Assembly: GCF_039524015.1 (NCBI RefSeq)
Contig: NZ_BAAAGF010000003.1
Span: 372,001-436,000 of the forward strand
From: Gaetbulibacter_B jejuensis
GTDB lineage: Bacteria; Bacteroidota; Bacteroidia; Flavobacteriales; Flavobacteriaceae
Length of the DNA: 64,000 nt
Reading direction: 5' to 3'
Shown piece after piece: positions 35,782 through 44,518 of this stretch. The stretch's first letter is position 1. Every line of letters starts with the position of its first letter. A program made the position numbers and the translations under genes. The notes beneath the pieces are model-generated. The model made no database searches and was not told the origin of the DNA. It saw only the letters and a program-made list of their open reading frames with translations.

Positions 35782-35882
35782 AAAAAAAGGCAAGCTACCT
35801 ACATCACACCGCTACGACCGCGTACCTTTGCTGCGTTCCCGCCCTGGAGGATTAAACAGGAGCTGGTTGTGTAGGACTTGCC
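35782..35882 (-). ncRNA. ffs: signal recognition particle RNA, small bacterial type (4.5S)
   Basis: On the minus strand the RNA begins GGCAAGTCC and ends GGTAGCTTGCC, so the ends pair to close a long hairpin. The apical part has the conserved SRP core CAGGGCGGGAACGCAGCAA, which binds Ffh through the symmetric and asymmetric loops. The transcript (about 35882 to 35789) is followed by seven T at 35782-35788 as a terminator. The promoter just upstream is near ideal. This RNA targets membrane and secreted proteins to the membrane. No protein gene overlaps it plausibly. Confidence 0.93.
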
Positions 35883-35887
35883 GACTG

Positions 35888-35917
35888 CAAAGATACAACC
35901 TTTTAATACTTTTGCAA
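35888..35917 (-). promoter_or_regulatory. promoter of the SRP RNA gene
   Basis: On the minus strand TTG (35917-35915), a 19-base spacer, and TATCTTTG (35895-35888) match the Bacteroidota sigma-A promoter exactly, and the box ends about 5 bp before the RNA start. Confidence 0.85.
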
Positions 35918-35968
35918 TAGTTTTTTAAACTGAATTTTATTAAATAAATTGCTTCAAAATTTATAGGC

Positions 35969-37006
35969 ATGAACAACAGCTTTAAACTATTATCAATCAC
36001 ACTTTTAGCCTTATCTCTATTTGCTTGCGGAAGTAGTACCGAAACTAAAAAACATAACTTTTCGCTTCAAACTAATGCTAAAAACAACGTTATAACCTTA
36101 GGTGAAACCTTAAATCTTTCTATAAAGAACCCAAAAAATGAAACTATAACTGCTGTGTCTTATAAAATTAACGACAAACAGGTTTCTGAATCTTTTGCAA
36201 CAAACGATTTAAAATTAGGTGTTCAAACGCTAACAGCAACTATTAGCTACGACGATACGACTGCTGATGTGTCTACAAAAATTACTGTTTTAAATAATAC
36301 CAAGCCTAAGATTTACACTTATAAGATTGTAAACACCTATCCTCACGACATTACATCTTACACACAAGGTCTTGAGTTTTACAATGGTGAATTGTATGAA
36401 AGCACTGGACAATATAGAGAATCTAAACTGAGAAAAGTAGATTATAAAACTGCCGAAGTTTTAAAGAACATCAACTTACAGAGCCAATATTTTGGAGAAG
36501 GCTTAACCGTTTTAAACGATAAAATCTATCAATTGACATGGAGAGAAAACACAGGCTTTGTTTATGACGTCAACAGTTTTGAGAAGTTGAGCAGTTTCAC
36601 CTACGGAAAAAGCAACGAAGGTTGGGGACTTTGTAACGATGGTACTCGTATTTTTAAAAGTGATGGCACAGAGAACATCTGGTTGCTAAACCCTGAAACT
36701 CTTGCCGAAGAAGAAACCATACAAGTGTATAGAGAAAAAGGAAAAGTTGTTGGTCTAAACGAATTGGAATGGGTTAACGGAAAAATATACTCTAACCTAT
36801 ATCAATTTAATGGTGTAGCTATTATCAATCCAAAAAATGGTGCTATGGAAGCGGTTATCGACTTTTCACCTTTACACAAACTGGTTACACAACATCAAGG
36901 ACTGGACGTACTTAATGGTATTGCCTACAACCCTGATACCAATACTTTATTTGTAACAGGAAAACGTTGGGATAAACTTTTTGAAGTTGAAATTATTGAG
37001 CAATAG
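35969..37006 (+). CDS. glutaminyl-peptide cyclotransferase, lipoprotein
   Basis: The 345-residue protein begins with a lipoprotein leader (LLALSLFACGSS). Residues 115-345 match the plant-type glutamine cyclotransferase beta-propeller: DITSYTQGLEFYNGELYES, YFGEGLTVLNDKIYQLTWREN, EGWGLCNDGTRI and NELEWVNGKIYSN. The family converts N-terminal Gln to pyroglutamate. A beta-rich domain of about 90 residues precedes the catalytic part. Envelope location fits maturation of exported proteins whose N-terminus becomes Gln after leader cleavage. A thioesterase gene starts 1 bp after its stop. Confidence 0.88.
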   Translation: MNNSFKLLSITLLALSLFACGSSTETKKHNFSLQTNAKNNVITLGETLNLSIKNPKNETITAVSYKINDKQVSESFATNDLKLGVQTLTATISYDDTTADVSTKITVLNNTKPKIYTYKIVNTYPHDITSYTQGLEFYNGELYESTGQYRESKLRKVDYKTAEVLKNINLQSQYFGEGLTVLNDKIYQLTWRENTGFVYDVNSFEKLSSFTYGKSNEGWGLCNDGTRIFKSDGTENIWLLNPETLAEEETIQVYREKGKVVGLNELEWVNGKIYSNLYQFNGVAIINPKNGAMEAVIDFSPLHKLVTQHQGLDVLNGIAYNPDTNTLFVTGKRWDKLFEVEIIEQ

Positions 37007-37007
37007 C

Positions 37008-37397
37008 ATGCAAACTTTTGAAACCCAAATTACTGTTTCCAATCAGCATCTAGATATGCTCAACCATGTAAACAATGTACAGTATGTACAATGGGTTCAA
37101 GATATAGCTGAGCAACATTGGAACGCGAGAGCAACACCTGAAATACTTGATACGTTTTATTGGGTAATGTTAAGCCATCACATACGCTATAAAGGTGAAG
37201 CAATTTTAAACGATGTAATCACTCTCAAAACATTTGTAACCAAAGCCGAAGGTGTCAAATCTACTAGAGTTGTGGAAATCTACAACCAGCAAACCAATAA
37301 ATTACTGACTACCTCAGAAACTGAATGGTGCTTGATGTCTAAAACAACACATCGACCAACACGCATTACTCCAGAAATTGCGACACTCTTTAGTTAA
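37008..37397 (+). CDS. acyl-CoA thioesterase, 4HBT hotdog fold
   Basis: The ATG at 37008 gives 129 residues and a normal start (MQTFETQITV); an upstream in-frame ATG would lie within the previous gene. The pattern HLDMLNHVNNVQYVQWVQDI is the 4-hydroxybenzoyl-CoA-thioesterase type, with the catalytic Asp in DMLNHVN near residue 16. The hotdog fold continues to ETEWCLMSKTTHRPTRI. Substrate is unknown. Only one base separates it from the cyclotransferase gene, so the two form a unit without an obvious metabolic link. Confidence 0.88.
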   Translation: MQTFETQITVSNQHLDMLNHVNNVQYVQWVQDIAEQHWNARATPEILDTFYWVMLSHHIRYKGEAILNDVITLKTFVTKAEGVKSTRVVEIYNQQTNKLLTTSETEWCLMSKTTHRPTRITPEIATLFS

Positions 37398-37490
37398 AAA
37401 TTGCCTAAAACCGTTGTTAAAGTTTCTTAATCCTGAATTAGCTATGCAGTTATTTCTCTTTATTTGAAATAACCAACTAAGCTATTACAA

Positions 37491-38228
37491 TTGAAATCAT
37501 TATCAATCATTCTCTTTCTTCTAGTCTCACTGTCTTTAAATGCGCAACAACTAAAAGGTATTGTTTACGACGCTGAAGCTACAGTAAAAGGTGCAAAAAT
37601 CATTAATAGCACACAACACATACTTTCATACACTAACGACGAAGGTGTTTTTAATATCAGTGCTCAACCTAATGACACTTTAGTGTTTAGTTCACTCTTT
37701 CATCATGAAAAAACAATTGTTGTAACATCAGAACATTTTAAAGAAGACACTGTTATAGAACTTAAAAAAATCACTAACGAACTCGATGAAGTTGAAATTT
37801 TAAAAGCCAAGGAGAAAAAGTTCGATTCTATAGTATATACTGAAGAGTTTAGCACACAAATCAACAACGACTATAAAGAAAGACCTTATTTATACCAACC
37901 ACCTCCTAGTGGCAATATGGACTTTGTTGCTATTGCAAAACTAATTGGCAAGCTCTTTAAAAAGAAAAACAAAACTCCTGAAATAGTTTATGCAGAAACT
38001 GAAGATTTTATTCATCTGTTTGAAACACATTCGTTTTTTAACTCACGAATGCTCACCAAAGAGCTAAAGATACCTAATGAATATCATCAACTGTTCTTTG
38101 ACTTTTGTAGTGCTAAAAACATCAACAAAGCATTAATTGATACCAACCAAGAACTTCCGCTATTAGATAGACTAAACACCTTGAGTAAAGAATTTAATTT
38201 GATGCTAAAAGAACAACAGCAAGATTAA
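37491..38228 (+). CDS. secreted protein with carboxypeptidase-D-like regulatory domain
   Basis: Translation probably starts at TTG 37491, because this gives a neat signal peptide (IILFLLVSLSLNAQQ) and I see no ATG that preserves it. The mature part begins with a CarboxypepD-reg-like domain (LKGIVYDAEATVKGAKIINS and DDTLVFSSLFHHEKT-like pattern near 40-80), common at the start of Bacteroidota envelope proteins. The C-terminal half is Lys-rich and helical with no known domain. No TonB-dependent barrel follows, so it is a stand-alone secreted protein of 245 residues. Confidence 0.78.
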   Translation: MKSLSIILFLLVSLSLNAQQLKGIVYDAEATVKGAKIINSTQHILSYTNDEGVFNISAQPNDTLVFSSLFHHEKTIVVTSEHFKEDTVIELKKITNELDEVEILKAKEKKFDSIVYTEEFSTQINNDYKERPYLYQPPPSGNMDFVAIAKLIGKLFKKKNKTPEIVYAETEDFIHLFETHSFFNSRMLTKELKIPNEYHQLFFDFCSAKNINKALIDTNQELPLLDRLNTLSKEFNLMLKEQQQD

Positions 38229-38313
38229 AGCATTAACTTCAAAGTCTTTTAACCTCAAAAAAATGAACAAATAATTTTTCGTCTTTATAATAAAAATATG
38301 ACTTCAAAAGTTA

Positions 38314-38321
38314 TATTTTTG
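38314..38321 (+). promoter_or_regulatory. probable -7 promoter box of the 38350 lipoprotein gene
   Basis: TATTTTTG fits TAnnTTTG and lies 29 bp before the ATG. No TTG -33 element is seen at the normal spacing. Confidence 0.4.
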
Positions 38322-38349
38322 GCATATTGCTACAGATAAAGACATTAAC

Positions 38350-39912
38350 ATGAAAAAAATTCTATACTTTGTATTCACACTTTTTGTTCTCGTATTTTGG
38401 AGTTCTTGTCGTGAGGATTTCGATTTTTCTCCAAGTACTGGTAACCTTGAGTTCTCTAAAGACACTGTATATCTAGACACTGTGTTTACTAATATTGGCT
38501 CAAGTACTTACAACCTTAAAGTGTATAACCGAAGTAATGATGATATTGTAATCCCAACGCTTAGACTTGGACAAGGCGAAGCTTCTAACTACCGCTTAAA
38601 TGTCGATGGAATGGCAGGAAAGGAATTTCAAAACATCGAGTTATTGGCAAAAGATAGCATGTACGTGTTCATTGAAACCACAATAGATATTGAAGCGCTT
38701 GCAGCTAGTGACAATCAGTTTTTATATACTGATGTCATTGAATTCGATTCTGGTAGTAATTATCAAAAAGTGGACTTGGTAACCTTAGTTAAAGATGCTG
38801 TATTTATTTACCCAAGCAAAGATGCTAATGGTGTTATTGAAACATTGGCTTTTGATGTAGATGGTGATGGTACACCAGACCAGACCGAAATTCAAGGTCG
38901 CTTTTTAGAAAATGACGAACTCACTTTCACCAACGAAAAACCTTATGTTATTTATGGTTATGCTGCTGTAAACGAAGGTGAAACCCTTACAATGGAAGCT
39001 GGAGCAAGAGTCCATTTTCATGCTAATTCTGGGCTTTTAATTACTAATACTGCGTCTTTACAAATTAATGGCGCATTAAGTACTGACCAAGATATTTTAG
39101 AAAACGAAGTCATTATACAAGGAGACCGTTTAGAACCACTTTATGAAGACATTCCTGGACAATGGGGAACCATTTGGTTATATAGTGGTAGCACAAACAA
39201 TAGCATTGATTTTGCGACTATTAAAAATGCAACTGTAGGTGTTTTAACCGAAGGCAACCAAAACGATCCTAACAAATTAAACATCACTAACTCTAAAATT
39301 TACAACTCTAGTAACTTTGGTATTTTGGCGAGAGCTAGTGCTATAACAGGAGAAAATCTTGTGATTAACAACTCTGGTCAGTCGTCATTTGCTGGAACTT
39401 TTGGAGGAACTTACAATTTTACACACTGTACCATTGCCAACTATTGGGATAGTAGTTTTAGACAATTTCCATCAGTGTTTTTAAATAACTATTTGTTAGA
39501 TGAAAACGAAAATGCTACGCCTAATGTGTTAGACGCTAATTTTAATAACTGTATCATTTACGGAAATGATAATCCTGAGATTATTTTAGATGAAAATGAT
39601 GGAGCCGATTTTGGTTTTAAATTCACCAATTGCTTGATACGATTCCAAGATAATAACAATAACTTTCCTGGTGACAACTATAATTTAAACAATAGTGAGC
39701 TTTATGATAATTGTATCTTCAATAGTGATCCTGATTTTAAACTTCCTTTTGAAAACGATTTAAGAATTGGTGAAGATTCTGGAGCAAATAACTTAGGCAA
39801 TGACTTATACGACTTTTTTGCTGCTCAAGTACCTGTTGATATTTTAAACACTAACAGAACCACAAGTCCTGATTTAGGAGCATATCAGCATATTATATTT
39901 GAAGAAGATTAA
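38350..39912 (+). CDS. lipoprotein with right-handed beta-helix-like region
   Basis: The 520-residue protein has a leader with lipobox FWSSC near residue 20. An N-terminal beta-sandwich part (about 30-150) precedes a DVDGDGTPDQTE calcium-loop-like segment near 177. Residues 220-460 are Asn-rich and repetitive (NNSIDFATIKNATVGV, NITNSKIYNSSNFGI, FNNCIIYGN), like right-handed parallel beta-helices of surface proteins. No carbohydrate-cleaving residues are identifiable. Its stop is 11 bp from the convergent T9SS protein gene, with a short shared hairpin. Confidence 0.82.
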   Translation: MKKILYFVFTLFVLVFWSSCREDFDFSPSTGNLEFSKDTVYLDTVFTNIGSSTYNLKVYNRSNDDIVIPTLRLGQGEASNYRLNVDGMAGKEFQNIELLAKDSMYVFIETTIDIEALAASDNQFLYTDVIEFDSGSNYQKVDLVTLVKDAVFIYPSKDANGVIETLAFDVDGDGTPDQTEIQGRFLENDELTFTNEKPYVIYGYAAVNEGETLTMEAGARVHFHANSGLLITNTASLQINGALSTDQDILENEVIIQGDRLEPLYEDIPGQWGTIWLYSGSTNNSIDFATIKNATVGVLTEGNQNDPNKLNITNSKIYNSSNFGILARASAITGENLVINNSGQSSFAGTFGGTYNFTHCTIANYWDSSFRQFPSVFLNNYLLDENENATPNVLDANFNNCIIYGNDNPEIILDENDGADFGFKFTNCLIRFQDNNNNFPGDNYNLNNSELYDNCIFNSDPDFKLPFENDLRIGEDSGANNLGNDLYDFFAAQVPVDILNTNRTTSPDLGAYQHIIFEED

Positions 39913-39931
39913 TGCAATAAAACTTATTGCA
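39913..39931. terminator. compact hairpin between convergent genes
   Basis: TGCAATAA and TTATTGCA pair around AAC. It spans the 11-bp gap between two convergent stop codons and enters the T9SS gene. A T-run follows about 10 bp later on the plus strand, so its strength is uncertain. Confidence 0.5.
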
Positions 39932-41648
39932 ATACTACTTTTTTAACAACTTTACGTCCACCTTGCTCTAAGGTAACAAAGTACATGCCTTTAGCTTGTG
40001 CTTTAAGGTTAATAGTATGATTTACAGAAGTTAATGTCATTTCGTCTATTAAGCGTCCAGCAACATCATACACTACAGTTTTTGTAGGTTGGGTTATATT
40101 AAACACTTGTATAATTCCTGTAGTAGGATTTGGTGTTAAATGAAAATTAGCTTGAGAAAACTCGTTAGTAGACAAGGTTTCACCTTCAACTAATGTTAGG
40201 GTTTGGTTTGGATTTACATTGTAATACATGTCTTCCACTCCACTCAACCAATTTACCTTTATATAATCTATAGTGGTTGCTGTTCCTAATCCAAAAAACT
40301 CACTAGCAGAATTCTGACTTAAAAACCCTTCTCCACATAAAGTATACCTATACATCACTTGTCCGTTAGCCATAATTTCAATCCACGAACCAATTCCGTT
40401 TTTATTACTAATAACACCTTCGAGCTTTACTTTTAACCAGTTATTAGTACCACCTGAGTTTTGCCATAAGGTATGGTTATCTGGCGATTCGTTCATTACA
40501 ATAAAATCAGGATAACCATTATTATCAACATCACCAATGGCATTGGCAAAGCTTCGGTAGTTATCATTTGCAAATCCAGCATTAGAAGGAATTTGAAATA
40601 TATAACCAGGAACACTCTCATAGAATGCAGAAGTTAACACACCAATATTTGGATTGTTAATCATTCCTGATACATACATGTCTAAATCCATATCATTATC
40701 AGCATCCAAAAAAATTGCTCCCCAACCTATACTGTGAAACAAGGTTCCTGTATAGTTTGCCATATCAGTAAAGGTACCATCTCCATTATTCTTAAGTAAA
40801 AAGTTACCTTCAGAAGTATTGGTTACATATATATCTAACCAACCATCGTAGTTATAATCGCCAATAGTTGTAGACATAGCATTAGCGATAATATTAGTTC
40901 CTGTTGCAGCACTAGTATCAGTAAACGTACCATCTCCATTGTTGTGGTACATTATATTAGGATTGTTCATTCGGTCATTTGAAATGTAAATATCTAAATA
41001 ACCATCTTTATCATAATCAAAAAAGGCAGAACAAAACGATAAATGCCCAACTGTACTAATTCCTGCAGCTACCGAAACATCAGTAAACGTACCATCTCCA
41101 TTATTATGGTATAACTGATTAGGAATAATGCCATCATCATCTTTATTGGATATAAATACATCCAAAAAGCCATCATTGTCATAATCGCCAAAGGAAGCAC
41201 CATAAGAAATCAATGCTGCATTTGAAAAACCTGCTGAAGCAGTAACATCGGTAAAATTGAAGTTACCATCATTTTGAAACAGCTTATTGTTTGCATCTAA
41301 TCTGGCTACAAACAAATCGTTATCGCCATCATTATCATAATCAACCCAAATAACTTGTTTGGAGTGACCATTGATATTAATATTAAAGGTTTCTTCTACA
41401 AAAGTGCCGTTATTGTTTTTAAAAAACCGAACAGGATCAACATCTTTAGTTCCAAAAGTTAAATCATCCCAACCATCGTTATCGTAATCAAAAAAACTTA
41501 CGCCACCAAGTCGTACAGTAGAGCCTCCCGAAATATTAATTCCGAGTGCATTGGCTTGTTCTTCAAAAAAAATTTGTGAATGTACAGGTTGAACTACTAA
41601 AACAATAGCACAAATGAAAAATACTAATATGTTTCTGTTCAACTTCAT
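39924..41648 (-). CDS. secreted FG-GAP/ASPIC-UnbV protein with T9SS sorting domain
   Basis: This 574-residue protein has a signal peptide (FFICAIVLVVQPVHSQ), then about six FG-GAP/VCBS repeats of the form FDYDNDGWDDL and GDYDNDGFLDVFISN with calcium-binding Asp residues, then an ASPIC/UnbV-type domain (about 400-470) with WLKVKLEGVISNKNGIGSW. The C-terminus (FHLTPNPTTGIIQVFN to VVKKVVLQ) is a type A sorting domain for the type IX secretion system, so the protein is exported to the surface or medium. Role unknown. It follows glyA by 9 bp on the same strand. Confidence 0.9.
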   Translation of the reverse strand: MKLNRNILVFFICAIVLVVQPVHSQIFFEEQANALGINISGGSTVRLGGVSFFDYDNDGWDDLTFGTKDVDPVRFFKNNNGTFVEETFNININGHSKQVIWVDYDNDGDNDLFVARLDANNKLFQNDGNFNFTDVTASAGFSNAALISYGASFGDYDNDGFLDVFISNKDDDGIIPNQLYHNNGDGTFTDVSVAAGISTVGHLSFCSAFFDYDKDGYLDIYISNDRMNNPNIMYHNNGDGTFTDTSAATGTNIIANAMSTTIGDYNYDGWLDIYVTNTSEGNFLLKNNGDGTFTDMANYTGTLFHSIGWGAIFLDADNDMDLDMYVSGMINNPNIGVLTSAFYESVPGYIFQIPSNAGFANDNYRSFANAIGDVDNNGYPDFIVMNESPDNHTLWQNSGGTNNWLKVKLEGVISNKNGIGSWIEIMANGQVMYRYTLCGEGFLSQNSASEFFGLGTATTIDYIKVNWLSGVEDMYYNVNPNQTLTLVEGETLSTNEFSQANFHLTPNPTTGIIQVFNITQPTKTVVYDVAGRLIDEMTLTSVNHTINLKAQAKGMYFVTLEQGGRKVVKKVVLQ

Positions 41649-41657
41649 TTCATAAAT

Positions 41658-42929
41658 TTAAGAAAATAATGGTCGGTCTTGCATTAACGCGTTAACTTTT
41701 TCTCCAACAGCCTCTAAAGTACTTTCGTTATCATGATTTTTGATAACCTCATCAATCAATTCAACAATGTACTCCATATCAGTTTCTTTTAATCCTCTGG
41801 TAGTAATTGCTGCTGTTCCAACGCGTATTCCTGAAGTTACAAAAGGCGACTTATCATCAAAAGGCACCATGTTTTTATTAACGGTTATTTCTGCTTTTAC
41901 CAAGGCTTGTTCAGCATCTTTACCAGAAACGTCTTTATTTCTTAGGTCAATAAGCATCATGTGGTTATCGGTTCCACCAGAAATAATATGGTAATCTCTA
42001 TCAACAAACGCTTTTGCCATAGCTGCTGCATTTTTCTTTACTTGAAGTATGTAATGCATAAACTCGTCAGTTAAAGCTTCGCCAAAAGCAATTGCTTTAG
42101 CAGCAATAATATGCTCTAATGGTCCACCTTGATTTCCTGGAAAAACTGCCGAATCAAACAAGGACGACATTTTACGTAGGTTACCATTTTTCAATTTTAA
42201 ACCAAACGGATTGTCAAAATCCTCACCCATTAAAATCATTCCTCCTCTTGGTCCTCTTAAAGTTTTATGTGTAGTTGTTGTCACCACATGGCAATGAGGA
42301 ATTGGGTCGTTAAGAATACCTTTAGCAATCAAACCTGCAGGATGCGATATATCTGCCATAAGAATTGCGCCAACGCTATCAGCTATAGCTCTAAAACGCT
42401 TGAAGTCGATATCTCTAGAGTATGCCGAAGCTCCAGCAATTATAAGCTGTGGTTGTTCTTTAGTAGCTATGTCTTGTATTTTATCATAGTTTAATACTCC
42501 TGTCTCCTCTTCTACACCATAAAACACAGGATTGTATAACTTACCAGAAAAGTTTACTGGCGAACCATGAGTTAAATGTCCTCCATGAGACAAATCAAAA
42601 CCTAATATTTTATCTCCTGGTTTTAAGCATGCAGCAAAAACCGCTGTATTTGCTTGACTTCCTGAGTGTGGTTGCACATTAGCATAAGCAGCACCAAATA
42701 AGGTTTTAGCTCTGTCAATAGCAATTTGCTCAACAACATCAACCACTTCGCAACCACCATAATAACGCTTTCCTGGATACCCTTCAGCATATTTATTGGT
42801 TAATACTGAGCCAGCAGCTTCCATAACCTGCTCACTAACAAAATTCTCTGAAGCAATAAGCTCCAAACCATGTAGTTGTCTTTCTTTTTCCTCTTGTATT
42901 AGGTCAAATATCTCTTGATCGCGTTGCAT
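41658..42929 (-). CDS. glyA: serine hydroxymethyltransferase
   Basis: I use ATG 42929 (423 residues, MQRDQEIFDLIQEEKERQ), the usual GlyA start; the frame is open further upstream but without family resemblance. Signatures include ASENFVSEQVMEAAGSVLTN, YPGKRYYGGCE, the SHGGHLTHG region, and the PLP-bound Lys in VTTTTHKTLRGPRGG near residue 226. The enzyme interconverts serine and glycine and supplies methylene-tetrahydrofolate. A 9-bp gap to the T9SS gene suggests some cotranscription with an unrelated surface protein. Confidence 0.96.
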   Translation of the reverse strand: MQRDQEIFDLIQEEKERQLHGLELIASENFVSEQVMEAAGSVLTNKYAEGYPGKRYYGGCEVVDVVEQIAIDRAKTLFGAAYANVQPHSGSQANTAVFAACLKPGDKILGFDLSHGGHLTHGSPVNFSGKLYNPVFYGVEEETGVLNYDKIQDIATKEQPQLIIAGASAYSRDIDFKRFRAIADSVGAILMADISHPAGLIAKGILNDPIPHCHVVTTTTHKTLRGPRGGMILMGEDFDNPFGLKLKNGNLRKMSSLFDSAVFPGNQGGPLEHIIAAKAIAFGEALTDEFMHYILQVKKNAAAMAKAFVDRDYHIISGGTDNHMMLIDLRNKDVSGKDAEQALVKAEITVNKNMVPFDDKSPFVTSGIRVGTAAITTRGLKETDMEYIVELIDEVIKNHDNESTLEAVGEKVNALMQDRPLFS

Positions 42930-43089
42930 AATATTGGGTTTGATTAAAAAATTTATCAAAAATAATAAATACAATCTGTTAAATACACCAAAACCTATAT
43001 ATTTACTATTGTATTTTCAACAATTTATCAACTATATAAAACCAACCTACTTTTTATGGTTTTTATTCAAAAAGATTAAAAAATTTATG

Positions 43090-43097
43090 TAGGTTTG
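43090..43097 (+). promoter_or_regulatory. probable -7 promoter box of fahA
   Basis: TAGGTTTG matches TAnnTTTG and lies 37 bp before the ATG. The -33 element is not convincing. Confidence 0.4.
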
Positions 43098-43133
43098 AAT
43101 AGATTTTATAAAACTTATAATTAACAATAGCCT

Positions 43134-44426
43134 ATGCCATTATCTGCAAATAATCCTGATAGAACTTCGTGGTTGCACGTTGGAAAGAATTCTGATTTTC
43201 CTATCCAAAACATCCCTTTTGGCGTTTTCCTTACTAGAGACGATATCATTACTATTGGTACTCGTATTGGAGACACTGCCATTGACTTGGGAGCATTGCA
43301 CCAACTAGGTTACTTTGACGATATTCCATTAACAGATGATATTTTTCTTCAAGATACTTTAAACGATTTTATTGCTGATGGAAGAAAAACTTGGAGAGCT
43401 GTAAGAAATAGAATTGCACAAATTTTTGACAGCAACAACACCTCTTTAAAAAACAACAAAAAACATAAAGAAATTGTTCTCTTTCGTTTAGACGAAATTG
43501 AAATGCAATTACCTGTTCAAATTGGTGACTATACCGATTTTTACTCAAGCATTGAGCATGCTACCAATGTAGGAACCATGTTTCGTGATCCAGAAAACGC
43601 TTTAATGCCTAACTGGTTGCACATTCCTGTAGGGTATCATGGTAGAAGTTCTTCTATCATCCCTTCTGGTATTCCTGTGCATCGTCCACAAGGGCAAACC
43701 TTACCTGCAGGTAGTGATACTCCTGAGTTTGGACCTTCTAAGTTGGTAGACTTTGAGCTAGAAATGGCTTTTATTACTACAGATGCCAACGACCTTGGTG
43801 AACCTATCCCAATTGAAGAAGCTGAAGAATACATCTTTGGTTTGGTACTGTTTAACGATTGGTCAGCACGCGATATCCAAAAATGGGAATACGTGCCACT
43901 TGGTCCTTTTTTAGCTAAAAACTTTGCATCATCCATTTCACCATGGATTGTAACATTAGATGCGCTTGAACCTTACAGAGTAGAAAGCCCTAAGCCTTTA
44001 AAACCACAATTATCTTACTTACAGTACAAGGGTAAAAAGAGTTATGACATTAACTTAGAAGTATCTATAAAGCCTAAAACCGCTAAAGAAACCATAGTGA
44101 GCAAATCCAACTTTAAATACATGTACTGGAATATGGTACAACAGTTGGCACACCACACTATTAACGGTTGTCCTGTAAACTCTGGTGATATGATGGGAAG
44201 TGGTACCATTTCTGGTCCTACTCCTGACTCTTATGGCTCTATGCTTGAATTGACATGGAGAGGTGAAAAACCATTAAAAATGAAAGATGGTAGCGAACGA
44301 AAATTCATTAACGATTACGATACGGTTATCATGAGAGGTTATTGCGAAAAAGATGGTACTCGCATTGGCTTTGGAGAAGTTTCCACACAATTGCTGCCTG
44401 TTTTCAAACCCAAAAAAGTTAAATAA
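43134..44426 (+). CDS. fahA: fumarylacetoacetase
   Basis: The protein (430 residues) is a full-length fumarylacetoacetase, the last enzyme of tyrosine breakdown, which splits fumarylacetoacetate into fumarate and acetoacetate. It has the N-terminal SH3-like part (FPIQNIPFGVFLT), then the catalytic FAH fold with DFYSSIEHATNVGTMFRDP, the YHGRSSSIIPSG segment, metal-binding residues in DFELEMAFI, NDWSARDIQKWEYVPLGPF, and GDMMGSGTISGP. Other tyrosine pathway genes are not nearby. A terminator-like hairpin follows. Confidence 0.95.
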   Translation: MPLSANNPDRTSWLHVGKNSDFPIQNIPFGVFLTRDDIITIGTRIGDTAIDLGALHQLGYFDDIPLTDDIFLQDTLNDFIADGRKTWRAVRNRIAQIFDSNNTSLKNNKKHKEIVLFRLDEIEMQLPVQIGDYTDFYSSIEHATNVGTMFRDPENALMPNWLHIPVGYHGRSSSIIPSGIPVHRPQGQTLPAGSDTPEFGPSKLVDFELEMAFITTDANDLGEPIPIEEAEEYIFGLVLFNDWSARDIQKWEYVPLGPFLAKNFASSISPWIVTLDALEPYRVESPKPLKPQLSYLQYKGKKSYDINLEVSIKPKTAKETIVSKSNFKYMYWNMVQQLAHHTINGCPVNSGDMMGSGTISGPTPDSYGSMLELTWRGEKPLKMKDGSERKFINDYDTVIMRGYCEKDGTRIGFGEVSTQLLPVFKPKKVK

Positions 44427-44442
44427 TCAACCAACTAATTTT

Positions 44443-44471
44443 AAGTCCCTCAGCAATGAGGGTTCTTTTTT
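44443..44471 (+). terminator. terminator after fahA
   Basis: CCCTCA (44447-44452) and TGAGGG (44457-44462) with a GCAA tetraloop, followed by TTCTTTTTT. A short but standard hairpin. Confidence 0.75.
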
Positions 44472-44518
44472 GGCATCAAAATTGAAAACACTTTTCTATA
44501 ACCCTAAAATTACAGCTT

